From an uncultured Eubacteriales bacterium (lineage in GTDB: Bacteria > Bacillota > Clostridia > Oscillospirales > Acutalibacteraceae), in NCBI GenBank assembly GCA_934463265.1, contig CAKSIU010000025.1, positions 1 to 9,702 of the forward strand: a stretch of DNA of 9,702 nt, written 5' to 3'. Numbering within the stretch: the stretch's first letter is position 1; each line of letters opens with the position of its first letter. A program made the position numbers and the translations under genes. The notes beneath the pieces were generated by a model that had not been told where the DNA came from, ran no database searches, and saw only the letters and a list, made by a program, of their open reading frames with translations. Of the stretch, positions 5,580 through 9,702 are shown piece by piece.

Positions 5580-5637
5580 TACATTCAACTATGCTATATT
5601 GATTTTATTAATACCGCTTCAGGTTAGTTCATCTATT

Positions 5638-5862
5638 TTATCGTACCGGTACTTTATAGGCAACAATATTTTCCAAAGATAACGCTCGCGTCGTAAGGTA
5701 ATATTTACCTACGCCATTAGTCCATTGCATTTCTATTGTTGTGGTAATCCACTGCTCATCTAGCAAAACTTCAAACATACTACCACAATGCAATTCTCGT
5801 TCATCTCCTTCCCCTTTAATTATATACCTATCAATTTGACGATTATACACTAATTGTTTCAT
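5638..5862 (-). CDS. DUF5348-like small protein
   Basis: 74 residues (MKQLVYNRQIDRYIIKG ... ELHCGSMFEVLLDEQWITTT ... VGKYYLTTRALSLENIVAYKV). The pattern of an N-terminal YNRQ.DRY, a central LHCG..FEVLLD..W and a C-terminal L....V is that of the small DUF5348 proteins commonly found near integrases and relaxases in Bacillota mobile elements. Predicted fold is small and mostly beta; no function is known. The ribosome-binding site (GGAGGG) begins at the integrase stop codon and the start is 15 bases on, so the gene is almost certainly co-transcribed and coupled with the integrase. Confidence 0.75.
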   Translation of the reverse strand: MKQLVYNRQIDRYIIKGEGDERELHCGSMFEVLLDEQWITTTIEMQWTNGVGKYYLTTRALSLENIVAYKVPVR

Positions 5863-5877
5863 ATCAATTTGCCCTCC

Positions 5878-7116
5878 TTATTCGTCCGTATCAAGCAGTT
5901 TGCCCCATGCATCCGCAGCAGTTTTTTCCATTTCCTCTAGCACATGCGCATATATGTTGAGTGTAACTGTTGTACTGCTATGTCCTAATCGTTTACTAAC
6001 CACACTTATATTTACCCCTGCTTTAAGCAACAGCGTTGCGTGTGTATGTCGCATACAATGTATTGTGAACTTAGGGGATATCCCTGCAGCACCAATCATC
6101 TTTAAAAAACATCTTTTTCTAAAATTCGTATATGATACTGGTTTTCCAAAAGTATTAGTAAAAATCAAATTATGCTCATTTATAAATCTATCGCCCAATA
6201 GTTCTGCATACTGATTCTGATAATCCTTAAATTCTCGTAACTCGTCTAGAACAGCTTTATCTATACCTATCGTCCTGGTAGAGTGATAAGTTTTGGGATC
6301 ATCATACATATCAGCATAGTCATTCGTCGTGACCAATTGCTCTTCAACTCTGATATTTCCCGCTGCAAAATCTACGCAGGTCCAACTCAGCCCTCGCAAT
6401 TCGCCACAACGCATACCTGTAGCAAACGCTAAATTCACAAGATTGAAATAATTTTTCCGCAAATACTGCGTGCCAAAATTATTTTTAATGTATTGGGGAT
6501 TTCTTATTCCAAAAGTTATATAAGAGCCGTCTTTAGCTATTGCTAAAAATCTTCTCACCTCCTGCTCATTCATAACCACAATCTCTGCTTTCTTTTCTGC
6601 TAATCGCTTGGTAGCATTGACTGGATTTTTAGCAAGTAAACCATGTTCAATAGCAGAGTTTAAAGCCGTTTTTAGATAACTTCTGATTCGATTAACCGAA
6701 TGAGCTGCTAAGCCTTGTTTCTTCACTCCACCTTCAGCATATAACTTTTTAAATACATCCTGTAACTCTTTTGTTGTCAGCGTATTTAGCCTTCTTTTTC
6801 CCAATAAAGGTAACAAGTAAGCCAGTCTATCGCGATAATTTTCGTAAGTTTTTTGCTTAAGTACAGGTGGCTTGACGAAAATATCAAGCCACTCTGCAAT
6901 CCATTTTTCAAGGGTTATATTTTTAGTAATAACCTTAGCTTGCTCAAGACTTTCTTCAAATTTAGCTATATTAGCCCTAAGAGCCTTTTCTGTTTTACCA
7001 GTTATGCGCTTTTGCTTTTTCTCGCCATTAGGCAGATCATAGGTTTTGACGAGTGTCCAAAGTCTTTTACCCTCGTCAAAAAATATGCTGCCCTCTCCGC
7101 GTATACGCTTAGCCAT
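5878..7116 (-). CDS. int: Tyrosine recombinase / integrase of the mobile element
   Basis: 412 residues, full length. Residues 1-60 are an arm-type DNA-binding domain (GEGSIFFDEGKRLWTLVKTY). Residues 68-165 are the core-binding SAM-like domain (LEKWIAEWLDIF). Residues about 180-400 are the catalytic domain with Arg236 (ATGMRCGELRGL), probable Lys275, His353 and Arg356 (HCMRHTHA), His379 (LGHSS) and nucleophile Tyr389 (NIYAHV). It cuts and rejoins attP/attB for integration and, with the excisionase, for excision. The start overlaps the preceding gene by eight bases (ATGGCTAA) and has only a weak ribosome-binding site of its own, implying translational coupling. The gene lies in mid-element rather than next to a visible attachment site. 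Confidence 0.96.
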   Translation of the reverse strand: MAKRIRGEGSIFFDEGKRLWTLVKTYDLPNGEKKQKRITGKTEKALRANIAKFEESLEQAKVITKNITLEKWIAEWLDIFVKPPVLKQKTYENYRDRLAYLLPLLGKRRLNTLTTKELQDVFKKLYAEGGVKKQGLAAHSVNRIRSYLKTALNSAIEHGLLAKNPVNATKRLAEKKAEIVVMNEQEVRRFLAIAKDGSYITFGIRNPQYIKNNFGTQYLRKNYFNLVNLAFATGMRCGELRGLSWTCVDFAAGNIRVEEQLVTTNDYADMYDDPKTYHSTRTIGIDKAVLDELREFKDYQNQYAELLGDRFINEHNLIFTNTFGKPVSYTNFRKRCFLKMIGAAGISPKFTIHCMRHTHATLLLKAGVNISVVSKRLGHSSTTVTLNIYAHVLEEMEKTAADAWGKLLDTDE

Positions 7117-7312
7117 TATAACTACCTAAATCTGAAGTACATTTGTACATTTTACAAAACTCCTCAACCCAATATCCAGGGATAAGCGTACGATTACCAA
7201 TATATGTAACCGGTATTTTGCCAGCTTTTATCTGATTATAAATACTGGTAATACAAGTCGTATTTCCTAAAATTTTATGAAATTCTTTTACCGTATAAAA
7301 ATTTTTATGCAT
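7109..7312 (-). CDS. xis: Small helix-turn-helix protein, probable excisionase
   Basis: 67 residues with a MerR/AlpA-type winged helix (HTH_17 pattern): FYTVKEFHKILG, then SIYNQIKAGKIPVTYIGNRT, then IPGYWVEEF. This is the usual layout of Xis-like directionality factors, which bind arm sites and push the integrase towards excision. GGGAG is placed six bases before the ATG. It overlaps the integrase start by eight bases, the typical xis-int pair. A plain transcriptional regulator is the alternative. Confidence 0.82.
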   Translation of the reverse strand: MHKNFYTVKEFHKILGNTTCITSIYNQIKAGKIPVTYIGNRTLIPGYWVEEFCKMYKCTSDLGSYNG

Positions 7313-7359
7313 TTTAATCTCCCTCGCATAATATACTTAGAAGTCAAAGGTTAAACTTT

Positions 7360-8169
7360 TTATTTTATAAAACCTGTACCTTTACATTTTGGACAAGCAG
7401 ACATATAGCTAATCATCGAACCATCATCTTTGTTTGGATCATCTTCAACAATTTGTTTTCTTCCGCTTCCATGACAATCAGGGCATTGCTTTATTTCGTT
7501 ATGCTCCATCTCTATGCACTTAACTATCCAACCAGGTATATTGTTGCAACCATCAGGCATATTATCTTTTGCATATTTTATGCCAGCTATTACTTTGTTC
7601 AGGCTACAGCTCTCTGCTATTTGACGACCTTTTTTGCTACTTTGATATATGCCATATGATCCCAACAATGCTATTATTTGGTTCATTTCGTTTATAATAT
7701 CATCTCCTGTTTTTTGCTTAATTATATCTTTAGGTTCTAATAGTTCATGTTTTAATTCTAACATTTTATTTTGTCTATTTTCAATATTATATACATTAAC
7801 ATTATCTATCACATCTGGCTGATAATCATATCTTGTATTAGGTATCCATTTCAGTTTTTCAAAAATCTCTTTGTGCAGTGTGCAGTCGCCATTTTTAAAC
7901 CATTTCTTAACTGTATCATTATGTATTGGCCAATCGGACACAACATATAGTCCCCTATCAAGCACGATTAGGTATCCTTTAGCAATTAGCAGTTTAAGAT
8001 CATCGCTACTTGCTCCTAACAATCTTATGATTGCGTAAGCGTCATCTATTATCCCTGCATCGTCAGCTCGCAAAAGCAGCTCGATGTATAAATATTTGCT
8101 TGACATTGGCATCTCCTGGTAGTTGTCAGATTTGATAATATCGAGAGATATCATTCTCCGTTTTATCAT
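7360..8169 (-). CDS. Phage-type replisome-organizer/replication initiator with DnaJ-like zinc knuckles
   Basis: 269 residues. The N-terminal winged-helix segment (RRMISLDIIKSDNYQEMP, residues 4-21; LYIELLLRADDAGII, 27-41; SDWPIHND, 78-85) matches a family of phage replication proteins (replisome organizer type). A helical domain at about 155-220 (IKYAKDNMPDG, PGWIVKCIE) resembles DnaD-like C-terminal regions. The tail carries two CxxCxGxG units, CPDCHGSG (229-236) and CPKCKGTG (259-266), as in the DnaJ zinc centre. It probably starts or helps element replication after excision by recruiting host helicase. AAGGAG is nine bases before the ATG. It is the first gene of the leftward operon and is under the control of the divergent repressor. 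Confidence 0.78.
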   Translation of the reverse strand: MIKRRMISLDIIKSDNYQEMPMSSKYLYIELLLRADDAGIIDDAYAIIRLLGASSDDLKLLIAKGYLIVLDRGLYVVSDWPIHNDTVKKWFKNGDCTLHKEIFEKLKWIPNTRYDYQPDVIDNVNVYNIENRQNKMLELKHELLEPKDIIKQKTGDDIINEMNQIIALLGSYGIYQSSKKGRQIAESCSLNKVIAGIKYAKDNMPDGCNNIPGWIVKCIEMEHNEIKQCPDCHGSGRKQIVEDDPNKDDGSMISYMSACPKCKGTGFIK

Positions 8170-8198
8170 TTATCGTCACTCCTTAATTTATTTTTTCC

Positions 8199-8301
8199 GC
8201 TGATTTTGATATAATAATAAAGATAATGATACCTGCGGCCTTTGCGCTTATTTAAAATCAGCATCTATATGTATTATATCACTTATTTAAATTCAGTGAA
8301 A
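8199..8301. promoter_or_regulatory. Divergent control region: replication-operon promoter with repeated repressor operators
   Basis: Two direct copies of an imperfect palindrome, CTTATTTAAAATCAGC (8247-8262) and CTTATTTAAATTCAGT (8282-8297, within CACT...AGTG), are accompanied by an inverted half site GCTGATTTT (8199-8207). The leftward promoter is probably TTCACT (8295-8300), 16 bases, TATAAT (8273-8278), so the second operator lies across its spacer and -35. That is the geometry expected for repression of the replication/excision operon by the adjacent XRE protein. A rightward repressor promoter is less clear; TTGCGC (8242-8247), 17 bases, CTATAT (8265-8270) is a weak candidate. Confidence 0.65.
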
Positions 8302-8311
8302 GGGGTTTATT

Positions 8312-8932
8312 ATGTCTATTTGTGACATTTCTGTGATTAATTTCAAAGCTTTGCGTTATTCACATGACATATCAGCAGCTAATCTAGCAAATATTTTAGA
8401 ATTAAAGAGTTCTGCTTCCATTACTAACATAGAAAATGGTAAAGCAGCTCCATCCTATGAATTGCTCGAACGCTATGCTGATACGTTTGCTATTTCCGTT
8501 GATTGGCTCATGGGACGAAGTAAAACAATATATACTGAAGACAGCTTATTAACAGCTGAAGAAGCAGCTCTTGCTAAGCTGCAAGAAATAGATTCTAGCG
8601 GAAAATACTCTCAGTTTGAAAAGCATTATCTTGACTCTGAGCAAAGATGCAAGTTGTTTACTGCCAAAGCTAGGGGTTCCATAGTCTTTTTAATATACAG
8701 CGAGTATATCCCCTTAGTAGCATCTTTATTAGAATCGCAACAATACAATGCAACGCCAAAATCATTCATTGACAAGTTGATTAACAATGTAATTTATCGT
8801 GATGTATCTAGCTATTATGATAGTAAGCTAACAAAAAAATCTAGAGAAAAGCTTGATCTGTTTGCGAAGCTTATGCATAACGACCAGTCAGTAAAGCCTT
8901 ATGACATCGAAGAATACCTCAAACAACAATAA
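8312..8932 (+). CDS. XRE/CI-like repressor of the mobile element
   Basis: 206 residues, the only clear plus-strand gene. The N-terminal HTH_3 domain is about residues 8-70 (ANLANILELKSSASITNIEN, PSYELLERYADTF, ISVDWLMGRS). Residues 75-206 are helical and of unknown type. There is no Ser-Lys S24 peptidase pattern, so RecA-driven self-cleavage is not expected and induction must work another way. AAAGGGG is six bases before the ATG. It faces away from the replication-excision operon across a region with repeated operators, and is followed by its own terminator. Confidence 0.88.
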   Translation: MSICDISVINFKALRYSHDISAANLANILELKSSASITNIENGKAAPSYELLERYADTFAISVDWLMGRSKTIYTEDSLLTAEEAALAKLQEIDSSGKYSQFEKHYLDSEQRCKLFTAKARGSIVFLIYSEYIPLVASLLESQQYNATPKSFIDKLINNVIYRDVSSYYDSKLTKKSREKLDLFAKLMHNDQSVKPYDIEEYLKQQ

Positions 8933-8942
8933 TAAGCAACAA

Positions 8943-9001
8943 AGGAGCTAATGATATAACTTCAAATATCATTAGCTCCTGTTGTTTGTTGTTTTATTTT
9001 T
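8943..9001 (+). terminator. Terminator of the repressor gene
   Basis: A perfect 15-bp stem (AGGAGCTAATGATAT, 8943-8957; ATATCATTAGCTCCT, 8966-8980) with an eight-base loop is followed by a GTTGTTT-type and then T-rich tract. It begins 10 bases after the repressor stop codon. Confidence 0.9.
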
Positions 9002-9095
9002 TTGTTCAGTTTTGTTTTGTTATATTACGCCCAAAATCGCTTCTTGTATAGTTTTTGTATACTAAGCACTTTTTCGCGCATTTTAGCATTTTCAG

Positions 9096-9136
9096 TGAAA
9101 AAGCAAACCGCCCCCAAACCTAGTCTGGGAGCGGTT
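9096..9136 (-). terminator. Terminator of the tRNA-Arg transcript
   Basis: Minus strand hairpin with a 14-bp stem (AACCGCTCCCAGAC / GTTTGGGGGCGGTT, with two G-U pairs), loop TAG, followed by TGCTTTTTC. It starts seven bases beyond the tRNA CCA end, so it belongs to the tRNA unit, whether native or supplied by an element inserted at the tRNA end. Confidence 0.88.
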
Positions 9137-9143
9137 CTTCTCT

Positions 9144-9220
9144 TGGTGATCCCGGCCAGAATCGAACTGGCGACCTACCGCTTAGGAGGCGGTTGCTCTA
9201 TCCTACTGAGCTACGGAACC
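9144..9220 (-). tRNA. tRNA-Arg, anticodon CCU
   Basis: 77 bases including an encoded CCA. Acceptor arms GGTTCCG and CGGGATC pair with two G-U wobbles. The D arm is GCTC...GAGC, the anticodon stem ACCGC/GCGGT holds the loop CTCCTAA (anticodon CCU, reading AGG), and the T arm is GCCAG TTCGATT CTGGC. It decodes the rare AGG arginine codon. The 3' end faces the mobile element, and such 3' ends are common integrase targets, but no duplicate of it was found in this window. Confidence 0.97.
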
Positions 9221-9272
9221 ATAACAACAGCTCAGGCAGAACTCAAGCCATTCCGCCCAAGCTGTACTAAAT

Positions 9273-9301
9273 ATTATACCGCAAAAACAAAATACTGGCA
9301 A
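9273..9301 (-). promoter_or_regulatory. tRNA-Arg promoter
   Basis: Minus strand TTGCCA (9296-9301), 17 bases, TATAAT (9273-9278). It is a strong promoter about 50 bases before the tRNA, starting just after the upstream gene's stop, so the tRNA is an independent unit. Confidence 0.85.
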
Positions 9302-9316
9302 TGAGGAAACAGCAAG

Positions 9317-9702
9317 TTATGCGTCAGCAAGCTTCTCCTCTTTTTCCTTTGCCAAAAACTCCGCCACAGCAGGCAGATTATCAAAAATAAACTGCTGCGC
9401 TGCCTGCGGATAGAAGTTAATATAATAAATCTCTCCGGTGGCTTGTCTTACACGCTTTTCGGTAACAATACCCAACGCAGAACCCTTTTCTGTCGGAATT
9501 TTATTGCGCCCATCTTCCGGCAACTGCAGATAACCGGTATTTTCCAACCATCTGCCAAGCTCCACCGTGGTAAGATTATGCATTTCCTTATCTGCAAAGG
9601 TATCATTAATATATTTTACAAGCTTTGTGATATTGGTAGCTTCAGTCATAGGCTGCAGCCTGCTCAGGTCATCCTGCTCCACAACAAAGCTGCTTTTAAC
9701 TG
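9317..9702 (-). CDS. 3' part of an unrecognised gene (5' end outside the window)
   Basis: The frame stays open to the right edge of the window (codons before GTG 9680-9682 read VKSSFV), so the apparent internal start is not trusted and at least 128 C-terminal residues are present. The segment is soluble and mixed helix/strand. It contains LVKYINDTFADKEMHNLTTV, a possible winged-helix stretch (LGRWLENTGYL ... PTEKGSALGI) and EIYYINFYPQAAQQFIFDNL, and ends in an acidic/lysine tail (AKEKEEKLADA). I do not recognise the family. Base composition is richer in G+C than in the mobile element, as expected for chromosomal flank. Confidence 0.75.
   Translation of the reverse strand, partial: VKSSFVVEQDDLSRLQPMTEATNITKLVKYINDTFADKEMHNLTTVELGRWLENTGYLQLPEDGRNKIPTEKGSALGIVTEKRVRQATGEIYYINFYPQAAQQFIFDNLPAVAEFLAKEKEEKLADA

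Noticed and set aside
9002..9304. 100-codon plus-strand frame across the tRNA region
   Set aside because: It runs antisense through the tRNA, its terminator and promoter, has no ribosome-binding site, and looks like chance.
1..9702. CRISPR array
   Set aside because: The only tandem repeat has contiguous degenerate units with no spacers, and no cas-like gene is present.

Overview
The window looks like a low-GC Gram-positive (Bacillota) chromosome carrying a mobilizable integrated element. The evidence is strong AGGAGG-type ribosome-binding sites, canonical TTGACA/TATAAT-like promoters, U-tract terminators, a tRNA-Arg(CCU) with encoded CCA, and protein families typical of Clostridia and Negativicutes elements. 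The genus cannot be fixed from the sequence. Almost every gene reads leftwards (minus strand); the exception is the element's repressor.

Layout, right to left along the direction of transcription. At the right edge (9317-9702) is the 3' part of an unrecognised chromosomal-looking gene, then a well-formed promoter, tRNA-Arg(CCU) (9144-9220) and its own strong terminator (9096-9136). A gene-free T-rich strip (8981-9095) separates this from the element. The element's control region (8170-8311) lies between a rightward XRE repressor (8312-8932) and a leftward operon: a phage-type replication protein with C-terminal zinc knuckles (7360-8169), a small HTH excisionase-like protein (7109-7312), a tyrosine integrase (5878-7116) and a DUF5348-like protein (5638-5862). 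A DUF3791-like protein (5061-5525) follows from its own probable promoter and ends at a clear terminator.

Next is a 333-base non-coding block (4728-5060) with an RSF1010-like oriT: an inverted repeat followed by TAAGTGCGCC. Between it and the relaxase is a striking 78-base folded element. The MOBQ relaxase MobA/MobL (3096-4727) closely follows the RSF1010 MobA pattern, so relaxase and nick site agree. Downstream are a 36-bp imperfect tandem repeat, an unknown membrane protein (2331-2870) and a lone Phd/YefM-type antitoxin (2008-2253) without a visible toxin, closed by a terminator at 1850-1881.

The left end (121-1800) holds an AbiE phage-defence/type IV toxin-antitoxin pair (abiEi 1145-1738, abiEii 321-1148) with a textbook promoter. 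An uncharacterised 42-residue reading frame with a strong ribosome-binding site (162-290) follows before the shared terminator. These genes are visibly richer in G+C than the mobile module, so they may be separate cargo or flank.

Taken together: integrase and excisionase move the element in and out of the chromosome, the repressor gates the replication/excision operon, and the relaxase acting at oriT lets a helper conjugation system transfer it. There is no conjugation machinery of its own here, so it is best called an integrative mobilizable element. AbiE, the lone antitoxin, the DUF3791-like protein and the membrane protein are accessory genes. Neither end of the element could be fixed, because no second copy of the tRNA 3' end was found in the window.
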